Shown here piece by piece: positions 49,093-60,998 of a DNA stretch of 64,000 nucleotides. Location of the stretch: the NCBI GenBank assembly GCA_002007745.1, contig CP019882.1, positions 3,224,001 to 3,288,000 on the forward strand. Direction: 5' to 3'. The stretch comes from Mycolicibacterium litorale. Lineage in GTDB: Bacteria > Actinomycetota > Actinomycetes > Mycobacteriales > Mycobacteriaceae. How positions within the stretch are numbered: the first letter of the stretch is position 1; each line of letters opens with the position of its first letter. Below the pieces are notes generated by a model, which was given only the letters and a program-made list of their open reading frames with translations, was not told the DNA's origin and searched no databases. The position numbers and the translations under genes were made by a program.

Positions 49093-51295
49093 ATGTTGAC
49101 CCTTTCCCCCACCCGGCAGTCGGTTGCCACCGAACCGGGTTCCTCTCAACGCGCCGCGATGGGGTCGCGGAAGTCCGGCTTCTACCGCCATGACCTCGAC
49201 GGTCTGCGCGGTGTGGCGATCGCTCTGGTGGCGATGTTCCACGTCTGGTTCGGGCGGGTCTCCGGTGGGGTCGACGTCTTCCTGGTGCTGTCCGGGTTTT
49301 TCTTCGGCGGCTCGCTGCTGCGCACCGCGCTCAACCCGGATTCCTCACTCTCACCGTGGCCGGAGATCCTGCGACTGGTTCGGCGGCTGTTGCCTGCGCT
49401 GGTCGTGGTGCTTGCCGCGGCTGCGGTGCTCACCATCCTCGTGCAGCCGGAAACCCGCTGGGAAACGTTTGCCGACCAAAGCCTGGCAAGCCTGGGCTAC
49501 TACCAGAACTGGGAGCTCTCTGCCACCGCGTCGAATTACCTCCGCGCCGGTGAAGCCGTCAGTCCGCTGCAGCACATCTGGTCGATGTCCGTTCAGGGAC
49601 AGTTCTATATCGCGTTCCTAGTTCTTGTTTTCGGATTTGCCTCGCTGCTGCGCCGTCCGCTCGGCAAACGGCTGCGTGCCGCATTCATCGGTTTGCTGAC
49701 CGCCCTCACGGTGGCGTCGTTCGTCTTTGCCATCTTCGCCCACTCCGCCGACCAGACGACTGCTTACTACAACAGCTTCGCCCGCGCCTGGGAGCTGTTG
49801 CTGGGCGCGCTGGTCGGCGCGCTGGTGCCCTACGTCCGGTGGCCGATGTGGCTGCGCACGGTGCTGGCCGCGGCCGGGCTCGCGGTCATCGCCTCCTGCG
49901 GCGCGCTGATCGACGGGGTCAACGAGTTCCCCGGACCCTGGGCGCTGGTGCCGGTCGGCGCCACTGTGCTGATGATCCTCGCGGCGGCCAACCGGCAGGC
50001 CGACCCCTCGACCCATGACCGGCTGCCCCTGCCCAGCCGCCTCCTCGCCACGGCGCCGCTGGTGACGCTCGGAGCGATGGCCTACTCGCTGTACCTGTGG
50101 CATTGGCCACTGCTGATCTTCTGGCTGGCCTACACCGGTGACGACCATGCCGGTCTCGTCGACGGCGCCGCCATCCTGGCGATCTCCGGCGGGCTGGCGT
50201 ACCTGACCATGCGCTTCGTCGAGGAGCCGCTGCGCTATCGGCGGTCGGCCCGCACACAGGGCCCTGCCCCGGTAGTCATCCCCTGGCGGGCCCGGCTGCG
50301 ACGACCCACCATCGCCCTGGGCACCACGGTGGTGATGCTCGGGTGGCGCTAACCGCGACATCGTTCACCTGGCGTGAGCACGTGACGGTGCAGCGGGCCA
50401 ACGGCAAGGAACTCGCGGCGTTGTCGCCGGTCGGCTACCCCGGCGCACGGGCGTTGACCGAGCACGTCAGGGTGCCGCAGCTGCCGATGCGCCCGACGGT
50501 GCTCGAGGCCCAGAACGACCTGCCGGAATCCACCAACGACGGCTGCATCAGTGATTTCGACAACGTCGGAGTGATCAACTGCAGCTACGGCGACCTCACC
50601 GCGACCCGGACCATCGCCCTGGCCGGTGGTTCACACGCCGAACACTGGATCACCGCGCTGGACGTGCTGGGCAAGATCCACCACTTCAAAGTCGTCACCT
50701 ACTTGAAGATGGGTTGTCCGCTGACCACCGAGACGATGCCATTGGTGATGGGTGACAACCGGCCCTACCCGAAATGCCATCAGTGGAACGAGCGGGTGAT
50801 GGCCAAATTGATCGCCGACCACCCGAATTTCGTGTTCACCACCTCGACCCGGCCGTGGAACATCAAACCCGGGGATGTGATGCCGGCGACCTACATCGGC
50901 ATCTGGCGGACCTTGTCGGACAACAACATTCCGATCCTGGCCATGCGCGACACCCCGTGGCTGGTGCGCGACGGCAAGCCGTTCTTCCCCACCGACTGCC
51001 TGGCCAAGGGCGGTGACGCCGTGTCCTGCGGCATCAAGCGCTCCCAGGTCCTCTCCCCCGCAATCAGACCCTGGACTTCCTGGGTCAATTCCCGTTGATG
51101 CGGGTGCTGGACATGAGCGATGCGGTGTGCCGACCCGACTGGTGTCGGGCAGTGGAGGGAAATGTGCTGCTTTACCACGATTCTCATCATCTGTCGGCGA
51201 CCTACATGCGGACCCTGATCCCGGAACTCCCGGCAGATGGGTCCGGCGACGGGTTGGTGGTGACTGCCCGCGCGTCGGGCGCCGCACGTCGATAA
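49093..51295 (+). pseudogene. Membrane acyltransferase with C-terminal SGNH-like domain, two frameshifts
   Basis: OafA-type acyltransferase 3 protein. From ATG 49093 the membrane domain (DLDGLRGVAIALVAMFHVWFG; SGGVDVFLVLSGFFFGGSL; SLYLWHWPLLIFWL) has about ten helices and runs to 50340. One base is missing there (GGG should be GGGG). The outer domain continues in the next frame with the GGSHAEHW nucleophile segment and, after a second loss near 51062, ends with the YHDSHHLSATYMRTL motif (Asp/His) at 51295. Corrected length is about 734 aa. It likely O-acylates a cell-wall sugar. Position matches Rv1565c (from memory). Confidence 0.88.
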
Positions 51296-51304
51296 GGTCA
51301 AGTG

Positions 51305-53448
<2,144 letters not shown>

Positions 53449-53465
53449 CGGGAACAGGCACAGCT

Positions 53466-55781
53466 ATGGCCTACCCGGTGCTGTCCACCTATCGCCTCCA
53501 ACTGCGCGGCCCCTCCGCGGGAGACCCGTTCACCTTCGCCGACGCCGAGAAACTTCTGGACTATCTGGCCGGCTTGGGGGTCAGTCACCTGTACCTGTCC
53601 CCCATCCTGACCGCGGCACCCGGCTCGACCCACGGCTACGACGTGACCGACCCCACCACGGTGTCCGAAGAGCTCGGCGGCGCGGAGGGACTGGCCCGGC
53701 TCGCCGAGGCGGCCAAGGGCCGCGGCCTGGGCCTGATCGTCGACATCGTGCCCAACCACGTCGGCGTCGATCAGCCCGAACGCAATGCGTGGTGGTGGGA
53801 TGTGCTGCAACACGGGCGCCGATCCGCGTACGCGACGTACTTCGACATCGACTGGGACCTCGATCCACAAGGCCGAATCGTGTTGCCCGTCTTGGGTTCT
53901 GACGACGACGTCGCCGACCTCACAGTGGACGGCGACCGGCTCCGCCTGGGCGATCTCGCCTTCCCGATCGCGCCGGGCACCGGGGACGGATCCGGCGCCG
54001 AGGTCCACGAGCGCCAGCACTACAAGCTCATCGGCTGGCGCAACGGGGTCTGCGGATATCGCCGATTCTTCTCCATCACCTCCCTGGCCGGGCTGCGCCA
54101 GGAAGACCGGGCGGTGTTCGACACGACGCACGCCGAGGTCGCCCGGTGGTTCACCGAAGGCCTGGTGGACGGTGTGCGCATCGACCACCCGGACGGCCTG
54201 ACCGATCCCACCGGCTACCTGGGTTGGCTGCGGGAACTCGTGGGACCGCAGGCCTGGATCGTGATCGAGAAGATCCTCGGCGTCGACGAGGCGCTGGACC
54301 CCAGCCTGCCCGTCGACGGCACCACCGGCTATGACGTGCTGCGTGAGGTGGGTGGCGTCTTCGTCGATCCCACCGGCGCGCCGGCACTGACCGAGCTGGT
54401 CGACGCCAATGGTTTCGACCACGCTCAGGCACCGGAACTGTTGCGCCAGTTGAAGATCAGCACGACCACCACCACGCTCGCCAGCGAGCTGGCCCGGCTG
54501 CGCCGTTCCATCGTCGCGACGGTGGGCGCCGACCATCCGTTGCTGGCGGATGCGGTCGCCGCACTGCTCACCAATATCGGCGTCTACCGCAGCGACTACC
54601 TGAACTTGTCGGCGGTGCTGTCGACGGCGATCGCGCAGACCATCGCCGCCCAGCCGGATCTTGCCGCACCACTGGAGGTGGTGGCCGCCGCAGTCGCCGA
54701 CGGCGCCGCCGAGCCGGCGGCCCGGCTGCAGCAACTCTGCGGAGCGATGACCGCCAAATCGGTGGAGGACTGCTTCTTCTACCGCGATGCCCGCCTGGTG
54801 TCGCTCAATGAGGTCGGCGGCGAACCCGAGCGCTTCGGTGTGAGTGCCGCTGAATTCCATCGCAGTTCGGCTGTCCGTGCCGCCTTGTGGCCACGATCGA
54901 TGACGACGCTGTCCACCCACGACACCAAACGTGGCGAGGACGTGCGGGCCCGGATCAGCGTGCTGTCGCAGGTGCCGTCGCTGTGGGCGGAGTTCGTCGC
55001 CAGCTGGTCTCAGACCATGAGCAAGACCACCCCGTCCCCCGACGCCGCTACCGCACTGTTTCTGTTACAGAACATCTTCGGGGTGTGGCCGGCCGACGGC
55101 CAGGTCACCGCCGAGCTGCGGGACCGGCTGCACGCCTACACCGAGAAGGCGATTCGGGAAGCCGCATGGCACACCTCGTGGAACGACCCGGACACCGAGT
55201 TCGAGGAGGCCGTCCACACCTGGGTGGACGCCATCCTCGACGGACCGGTGGCCACCGAATTGACCGGGCTGGTGGTCCAACTGGAGCCGCACGCGCACAG
55301 CGATGCGCTGGGCCAGAAGCTGCTGGCGCTGACCGTGCCCGGGATCCCGGATGTGTACCAGGGCACTGAGCTGTGGGAGGACAGCCTGGTCGATCCCGAC
55401 AACCGCAGGCCGGTCGATTACAGCGCCCGCGGCGCGGAGTTGGACCGCTTGGCGCAGGACAAGATCCGGGTGGTGACGGCCGCACTACACGCCCGCCGAG
55501 ACCGGCCGCAGGACTTCCTGTCCGGTGGCTACTCCCCGGTGCTCGCCGCCGGGAGCGGCGCCGAGCACGTGGTGGCGTTCCGTCGCGGTGCGAACGTGCT
55601 GGTCGCAGTCACCCGGTGGACGGTGCGGCTGCATCACGACGGCTGGGGTGACACCGTTCTGCCGCTGCCGGAAGGCATCTGGACCGACCGGCTGACCGGC
55701 GCCCGCTGGAGCGGCCCCACACCGGCTGGTGAACTGTTCGCCGAACTGCCTGTCGTTCTCCTGGAGAGGTCTGATGCCTGA
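53466..55781 (+). CDS. treY: Maltooligosyl trehalose synthase
   Basis: Converts the reducing-end alpha-1,4 bond of a maltooligosaccharide to alpha,alpha-1,1. The protein is 771 aa from ATG 53466, 17 bp after glgX. GH13 motifs: DIVPNHVG, DGVRIDHPDGL (nucleophile Asp), IVIEKILG (Glu) and TLSTHDTKRGEDVRAR. The first 45 residues of the longer open frame upstream belong to the glgX region and are not counted. It overlaps treZ by 8 bp. The frame is intact. Confidence 0.96.
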   Translation: MAYPVLSTYRLQLRGPSAGDPFTFADAEKLLDYLAGLGVSHLYLSPILTAAPGSTHGYDVTDPTTVSEELGGAEGLARLAEAAKGRGLGLIVDIVPNHVGVDQPERNAWWWDVLQHGRRSAYATYFDIDWDLDPQGRIVLPVLGSDDDVADLTVDGDRLRLGDLAFPIAPGTGDGSGAEVHERQHYKLIGWRNGVCGYRRFFSITSLAGLRQEDRAVFDTTHAEVARWFTEGLVDGVRIDHPDGLTDPTGYLGWLRELVGPQAWIVIEKILGVDEALDPSLPVDGTTGYDVLREVGGVFVDPTGAPALTELVDANGFDHAQAPELLRQLKISTTTTTLASELARLRRSIVATVGADHPLLADAVAALLTNIGVYRSDYLNLSAVLSTAIAQTIAAQPDLAAPLEVVAAAVADGAAEPAARLQQLCGAMTAKSVEDCFFYRDARLVSLNEVGGEPERFGVSAAEFHRSSAVRAALWPRSMTTLSTHDTKRGEDVRARISVLSQVPSLWAEFVASWSQTMSKTTPSPDAATALFLLQNIFGVWPADGQVTAELRDRLHAYTEKAIREAAWHTSWNDPDTEFEEAVHTWVDAILDGPVATELTGLVVQLEPHAHSDALGQKLLALTVPGIPDVYQGTELWEDSLVDPDNRRPVDYSARGAELDRLAQDKIRVVTAALHARRDRPQDFLSGGYSPVLAAGSGAEHVVAFRRGANVLVAVTRWTVRLHHDGWGDTVLPLPEGIWTDRLTGARWSGPTPAGELFAELPVVLLERSDA

Positions 55782-57498
55782 ATTCGCGGTGTGGGCGCCC
55801 TTGCCGAAGCTGGTACGACTCGACGTCGACGGCGGCCTGCACGACATGACCCGCGATGACGACGGTTGGTGGCGTGCCGAGGTGGACTGCGCACCCGACG
55901 CCCGGTACGGCTTCGTGCTCGACGACGATCCCGCCGTGCTGCCCGATCCACGTTCGCCGCGCCAGCCCGATGGGGTGCACGAGCGGTCCCAGCTGTGGGA
56001 CGCCGCCCGCGTGCGATGGACCGACCAGAGCTGGTCGGGCCGGTCGATCGAAGGCGCGGTGATCTACGAACTGCACACCGGCACCTTCACCGACGAGGGC
56101 ACTTTCGACGCCGCCATCAATAAGCTCGACTACCTGGTCGACCTCGGCGTCGATTTCGTGGAGTTGATGCCGGTCAACGCCTTCAACGGAACACACGGCT
56201 GGGGCTACGACGGCGTGCTGTGGTACGCGGTGCACGAACCCTACGGCGGCCCCGACGGTTTGGTGCGCCTGGTGCAGGCCTGCCACGACCGCGGGCTGGG
56301 CGTGCTGATCGACGCGGTCTTCAATCACCTCGGGCCATCGGGCAACTACCTGCCCAAGTTCGGCCCGTATCTGTCCTCGGCGAGCAACCCGTGGGGCGAG
56401 GGCATCAACGTGGCCGGACCCGACGCCGACGAGGTGCGCCGCTACATCATCGACTGCGCGCTGCGCTGGATGCGCGACTTCCACGCCGACGGGTTGCGGT
56501 TGGATGCCGTGCACGCGCTGGTGGACAACACCGCGATCCACATCCTCGAGGAGATGGCCGCTGAAACCGATGCGCTCTCCGCGGTTCTGGGTCGTCCGCT
56601 GTCGCTCATCGCCGAGAGTGACCTCAACGACCCCCGGCTGATCACACCACGCGACCGCGGCGGCTACGGGTTGACCGCGCAATGGGACGACGACATCCAC
56701 CACGCCATCCACACCGCGGTCTCCGGTGAACGACAGGGTTACTACGCCGACTTCGGCTCGATGGCGGCGCTGGCCACCACGCTGCAGAACGGCTATTTCC
56801 ACGCCGGCACCTACTCGTCGTTCCGGCACCGCCGCCATGGCAGACCGCTGGACAAGTCGCTGATCCCGGCCACCCGCCTGACGGCCTACACCACCACCCA
56901 CGACCAGGTGGGCAACCGAGCGCTCGGCGACCGGCCGTCCCAGAACCTGGACTACGGACAGCTGGCCATCAAGGCCGCTCTCGCGCTTGGATCTCCCTAT
57001 ACCGCAATGCTTTTCATGGGTGAAGAGTGGGGTTCGACGCGTCCGTTCCAGTTCTTCAGCTCGCACCCCGAGCCGGAACTGGGCATCGCGACGGCCGAAG
57101 GCCGCAAGGCGGAGTTCGCCGACCACGGCTGGGATGCCGACGACATCCCCGACCCGCAGGACCCCCAGACGTTCCTGAATTCGAAATTGGACTGGGCCGA
57201 GGTCGACGCCGATGAGCACGCGGACCTGCTGGGTTTCTACCGTGGCCTGATCGCGCTGCGGCACACCGAGCCGGACCTGGCCGACCCGTGGCTGACCCAT
57301 ATGCGCGTGGACTTCGACGAAGACCAGCGCTGGATCGTGATGCGCCGCGGCCGTTTCGCGATCGCCTGCAACCTCAGCGAGCAGCCGGTGAGCGTACCGG
57401 CCACCGGCGAGGTGGTGCTGGCGTGGGGCGGGCCCGAGACGGGCCGCGACACGACCGATCTGCCGGGCCATTCGGTCGCGGTGCTGCGGACCGGCTAG
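55774..57498 (+). CDS. treZ: Maltooligosyl trehalose trehalohydrolase
   Basis: Releases trehalose from the product of TreY. The protein is 574 aa from ATG 55774 with a short N-terminal beta domain (MPEFAVWAPLPKLV), then a GH13 barrel: DAVFNHLGPSGNY, DGLRLDAVHAL (nucleophile Asp), SLIAESDLND (acid/base Glu) and TTHDQVGNRALGDR. With glgX and treY it forms the glycogen-to-trehalose route. Its end overlaps convergent ilvA by 4 bp. Confidence 0.96.
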   Translation: MPEFAVWAPLPKLVRLDVDGGLHDMTRDDDGWWRAEVDCAPDARYGFVLDDDPAVLPDPRSPRQPDGVHERSQLWDAARVRWTDQSWSGRSIEGAVIYELHTGTFTDEGTFDAAINKLDYLVDLGVDFVELMPVNAFNGTHGWGYDGVLWYAVHEPYGGPDGLVRLVQACHDRGLGVLIDAVFNHLGPSGNYLPKFGPYLSSASNPWGEGINVAGPDADEVRRYIIDCALRWMRDFHADGLRLDAVHALVDNTAIHILEEMAAETDALSAVLGRPLSLIAESDLNDPRLITPRDRGGYGLTAQWDDDIHHAIHTAVSGERQGYYADFGSMAALATTLQNGYFHAGTYSSFRHRRHGRPLDKSLIPATRLTAYTTTHDQVGNRALGDRPSQNLDYGQLAIKAALALGSPYTAMLFMGEEWGSTRPFQFFSSHPEPELGIATAEGRKAEFADHGWDADDIPDPQDPQTFLNSKLDWAEVDADEHADLLGFYRGLIALRHTEPDLADPWLTHMRVDFDEDQRWIVMRRGRFAIACNLSEQPVSVPATGEVVLAWGGPETGRDTTDLPGHSVAVLRTG

Positions 57499-58775
57499 GT
57501 CAGATAGCGGTAGGCCGGCGAGCCCGGCTCCAGCGGCTCGACGTGCAGACCGGAGGCGTCCATCCGGGCGCGCAGACCGTCCAGACCGGCCGCCGAACCG
57601 AGTTCGACGCCGACCAGCGCTTCACCGGTTTCTCGGTTGTTGCGCTTGACGTACTCGAACAGGGTGATGTCGTCGCCTGCGCCCAGCACCTCATCGAGGA
57701 AGCGGCGCAAAGCACCGGGCTCCTGCGGGAAGTCGACCAGGAAGTAGTGCTTGAGGCCGAGGTGCACCAGCGATCGTTCGAGCACCTCCCCGTAGCGCGA
57801 GACGTCGTTGTTGCCACCGGAGATCAGGCAGACCACCGTCGAGTCCGGCGCCACGTCAGCCTCGAGCAGCCCGGCCACCGACAGCGCACCGGCCGGTTCG
57901 GCGATGATGCCCTCGTTCTGGTACAGGTCCAGCATCGCGGTGCAGATCGCACCTTCGTCGACCGTGGTCACCGACACCATGTCCCCGGCCGCGGCGAGGG
58001 CCTGATAGGTCAGCGCGCCGACCTGCTTGACCGCTGCCCCGTCCACGAACTGGTCGACGTGGTCGAGTGGCACCGGGCCGCCTGCCGCCAGCGCGGCCAT
58101 CATCGAGGCCGCACCGGCCGGCTCGACGCCGAGCACCGAGGTCTTGGTGGTCCGCTGCGCGAGATAGGTGGTGATCCCGGCGACGCAGCCGCCACCGCCG
58201 ACCGGAATGACCACCAGGTCGGGTTCGGCCTCGAGTTGGTCGAGGATCTCCACGGCGATGGTGCCCTGGCCGGCCATGGTGCGCAGGTCGTCGAACGGGG
58301 GCACCAGGGTGGCGCCGGTACGCGCGACGTCCTCGAGCGCGGCGGCTGCCGCCAGGTCGAAGCTGGACCCGCCGACGATGAGTTCGATGAACTCCCCGCC
58401 GTGGTAGCGGATGCGGTCGCGTTTCTGCTTCGGGGTCTTGGCCGGCACGTAGACCCGCCCGTGCACCCCCATCGAGCGGCAGGCCAGCGCGAATCCCTGC
58501 GCGTGATTACCCGCTGAGGCGCACACCACACCCGCGCGCAGCTCCGGCTCGGACAACTGCATCAGCAGGTTGTAGGCGCCGCGCAGCTTGTAGGAGCGCA
58601 CACTTTGCAGGTCCTCGCGTTTGAGGTAGACCTGCGCGCCGGTGGCCGTGGACAGCCGGTCGCTGTGCTGCAGGGGGCTACGGGTGACCACGCCCGAAAT
58701 TCGGCGGGCGGCCTCGTCGATGTCAGCCGCGGTGAGCGGCGCTGACAGTCGGGTCTGGCTCAGTTCGGTGGTCAC
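57495..58775 (-). CDS. ilvA: Threonine dehydratase
   Basis: PLP enzyme forming 2-oxobutyrate from threonine for isoleucine synthesis. The protein is 426 aa, the short actinobacterial/Bacillus type with a single C-terminal regulatory ACT-like domain (HYFLVDFPQEPGALRRFL). The PLP lysine is in SVRSYKLRGAYN, with the SAGNHAQGFA phosphate-binding loop and GGGGCVAG tetraglycine loop. The frame is intact. It stands alone on the minus strand. Confidence 0.95.
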   Translation of the reverse strand: MTTELSQTRLSAPLTAADIDEAARRISGVVTRSPLQHSDRLSTATGAQVYLKREDLQSVRSYKLRGAYNLLMQLSEPELRAGVVCASAGNHAQGFALACRSMGVHGRVYVPAKTPKQKRDRIRYHGGEFIELIVGGSSFDLAAAAALEDVARTGATLVPPFDDLRTMAGQGTIAVEILDQLEAEPDLVVIPVGGGGCVAGITTYLAQRTTKTSVLGVEPAGAASMMAALAAGGPVPLDHVDQFVDGAAVKQVGALTYQALAAAGDMVSVTTVDEGAICTAMLDLYQNEGIIAEPAGALSVAGLLEADVAPDSTVVCLISGGNNDVSRYGEVLERSLVHLGLKHYFLVDFPQEPGALRRFLDEVLGAGDDITLFEYVKRNNRETGEALVGVELGSAAGLDGLRARMDASGLHVEPLEPGSPAYRYLT

Positions 58776-58804
58776 CCATCAATCGTGCCACCGAAGGGGT
58801 CAAA

Positions 58805-59476
58805 TCACTGAATCGGGACCGGGGTGCGGAAGCGCTGGGCCAGCAGCGCGACCAGGTCGGGGTGGGCACCCAGCGGTTCGGCCACGCCGTCGGCACCGCA
58901 CTGTCCCAACCTGGTGTGGAAGACCCCGGGAGCCAACAGGTAGCTGGCCACGAAGACCCGCTGTGTGGACCTCTTGAGGCGGCGCACCGTATCGGCCACC
59001 GTGGGTGTGCCGGTGGCCACGAATCCGAGATGTACCTCACCGACGAGGTCGGCCAGCAGCCCCGCAGCGCGGACCAGCTCATGACGGGCGTGCGGGTCCG
59101 AGGAGCCGGCCGCCGCCATCACCACCTGGTCACCGGGCGCCCAGCCGGCGTCGATCAGCCGGGCCCGCATCACCTGGGCCAACGCCGGATCGGGTCCGAG
59201 TGCCGCGGTGATGGTGACGTGCGGGTGGCCGCTCTCGCGCACCCGGGCCGGCAGGTCGGCGTTGACGTGGTAACCGGCGGCCAGGAACGCCGGGACCACC
59301 ACCGCGGGGGCGTCCGAGGCGGCGAGCACCTCGCGCGGGTTGGGTCCGAGGACGTCGACGAACGTCGTGCGCACCGGCCCGACCTGGCCGGCGACGGCCG
59401 AGGCGATCTCGGAGATGGTCGTCAGCCCGTGCGGGTTCCGGGTGCCGTGTGCGACCAGGATCAGGTCGTGGCTCAC
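58805..59476 (-). CDS. CbiX/SirB-type sirohydrochlorin chelatase
   Basis: Protein of 223 aa from ATG 59476, 4-bp overlap with the upstream gene. The N-terminal LILVAHGTRNP motif contains the catalytic His, and a second half-domain (VVMAAAGSSDPHARHEL) repeats the fold. It inserts metal (iron for sirohaem) into sirohydrochlorin. As the last gene of the nir cluster it would supply sirohaem to NirB. The M. tuberculosis counterpart is Rv0259c (from memory). Confidence 0.88.
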   Translation of the reverse strand: MSHDLILVAHGTRNPHGLTTISEIASAVAGQVGPVRTTFVDVLGPNPREVLAASDAPAVVVPAFLAAGYHVNADLPARVRESGHPHVTITAALGPDPALAQVMRARLIDAGWAPGDQVVMAAAGSSDPHARHELVRAAGLLADLVGEVHLGFVATGTPTVADTVRRLKRSTQRVFVASYLLAPGVFHTRLGQCGADGVAEPLGAHPDLVALLAQRFRTPVPIQ

Positions 59477-60612
59477 GCCGGGTCCACCGCCAGTCGGTAG
59501 CCACGCTTGACGACGGTCTGCACGACGCGGGGGGCGGCCAGCGCCGAACGGAGTCTGGCCATCGCGGTCTCCACCGCGTGGGTGTCGCCGCCGCCGCCGG
59601 GCAGTTCGGCCAGCAGTTCCTCCCGCGACACCACCAGTCCGGGCGCGACCAGCAGCCGGCGCAGCAGCGCCATCGCGGCCGGTGGCAGCGCCTTGAGTTG
59701 TCCGTCCACTTCGACGCTGCCGGCTCGCACGCTGATGCGGTGCCCGCCCGCCCGGTATTGCTGTGCCAGACAGGGCAATTCACTGGTGATCAGCCGGGCC
59801 AGCGCACCAAGCCGATAGCGTTCGGGGTAGCGGGTATCGATGCCGAGACGTCCCAGCGGGGTCGCCGTGACCGGTCCGACGCAGAACACCGCGACGTTGG
59901 TGCGCAGGGCACTCACCAGACATTCCAGGGCGCCAAGAGCTTTCGCGCGTTCCAGCAGTGATGCGACAGCCGGGGCACTGGTGAAGCTGACCGCATCGAT
60001 ATCGCCGTTGATGATCATGGCCACCAGTTGGTCGATCCGCCGCGAGTCGTCCGGTGGCTCCCATCGATACACCGGCACCTTGATCACGTGGGCTCCCGCC
60101 CGGGCCAGCGCCTCACAGATATCGGTGTCGGGCTCCCATTCGCTGGCCGCACCATGCAGCTGGACCGCGATCCGGAGCTGCTCGACGCCCTCGGTGAGCA
60201 ACCGCTCCAGCACCTCGACCGAGGATTCCGACTCGGGGCTCCATTCCTCGCACAGTCCGGCCTGCCGGACCGCGCCGCGGGCCTTGGGGCCGCGGGCCAG
60301 GATGCGGGTCGACTGCAGCGCGGTGGTGAGTTCGTCGGAGACGTCCCAGCCGTGGGCCGCCTCGATCCAGCCTCGGAAGCCGATCCCGGTGGTCACCACC
60401 ACCAGATCCGGCGGGTCGTCGATCAGCTGGGCGGTGACCCGTTGCAGCTCCACGTCGTCCACCAGGGGGACGATCCGGATCGCCGGGGCATGCACGACGG
60501 CGGCGCCGCGGCGCTCCAGCAGCGTGATGAACTCCTCAGCCCGGCGCGCCGCGGTGACTCCCACGGTGAACCCGGCGAGGGGTTCAGCGACTTCTGATCT
60601 CGATGAATCCAT
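59473..60612 (-). CDS. HemD-like domain fused to OmpR-type winged helix
   Basis: Protein of 379 aa from ATG 60612. Residues about 15-265 form a uroporphyrinogen-III synthase-like domain (AGFTVGVTAARRAEEF; VVTTGIGFRGWIEA; AVSFTSAPAVASLLE; FCVGPVTATPL). Residues 285-375 are a Trans_reg_C winged helix (LLRRLLVAPGLVVSREELL; HAVETAMARLRSAL; VVKRGYRLAV). No receiver domain is present. It could be an enzyme, a tetrapyrrole-sensing regulator, or both; its place behind nirBD argues for control of nitrite reduction. It overlaps nirD by 29 bp. M. tuberculosis Rv0260c is alike (from memory). Confidence 0.88.
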   Translation of the reverse strand: MDSSRSEVAEPLAGFTVGVTAARRAEEFITLLERRGAAVVHAPAIRIVPLVDDVELQRVTAQLIDDPPDLVVVTTGIGFRGWIEAAHGWDVSDELTTALQSTRILARGPKARGAVRQAGLCEEWSPESESSVEVLERLLTEGVEQLRIAVQLHGAASEWEPDTDICEALARAGAHVIKVPVYRWEPPDDSRRIDQLVAMIINGDIDAVSFTSAPAVASLLERAKALGALECLVSALRTNVAVFCVGPVTATPLGRLGIDTRYPERYRLGALARLITSELPCLAQQYRAGGHRISVRAGSVEVDGQLKALPPAAMALLRRLLVAPGLVVSREELLAELPGGGGDTHAVETAMARLRSALAAPRVVQTVVKRGYRLAVDPA

Positions 60613-60948
60613 CGACCACCCTGACGTCGTAGACCGGCAGTGCGTGTGACTCGTCGTCGAGGCACCGACCGTCGACAAGGGAGAACACCTGCTTTCCCAG
60701 CGGGGAGGCGACGGTTGGTTCGCCGCGCCGGTCCCGGTGATTCCGCGCGACATTACCGCCGCCCGGCCGATGGGGTCGATGTTGCCCACCGCCGCCAGGG
60801 TGCCGTCGGACAGCAGGAACAGTGCGGCCTGCTCACCGTCGGCCAGCAGCACGGCCACGCCGCGACCGGCGAGCAGCGCGCCGCGCCGGCACGCCGGCGT
60901 CCAGGTCCCGGCGTCCAGCCCTACGCGGGCGTCTGCAAGAACTGTCAT
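60584..60948 (-). pseudogene. nirD: Nitrite reductase small subunit, frameshifted
   Basis: Start ATG 60948. The first 75 residues read normally (DAGTWTPACRRGALLAGRG; FLLSDGTLAAVGNIDPI; VMSRGITG). A G run is one base short near 60738, and the rest, RRGEPTVASPLGKQVFSL then DDESHALPVYDVRVVDGF, lies in the next frame, ending at 60584. Corrected length is 121 aa. It has the Rieske-like NirD fold but no Cys/His cluster ligands (normal for NirD). It follows nirB by 50 bp and overlaps the HemD-fusion gene. Confidence 0.9.
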
Positions 60949-60998
60949 GGTGTACCAGCCTCCCCAGGCCTTGATAGAGCGACGGTGTTTCGCAACTG

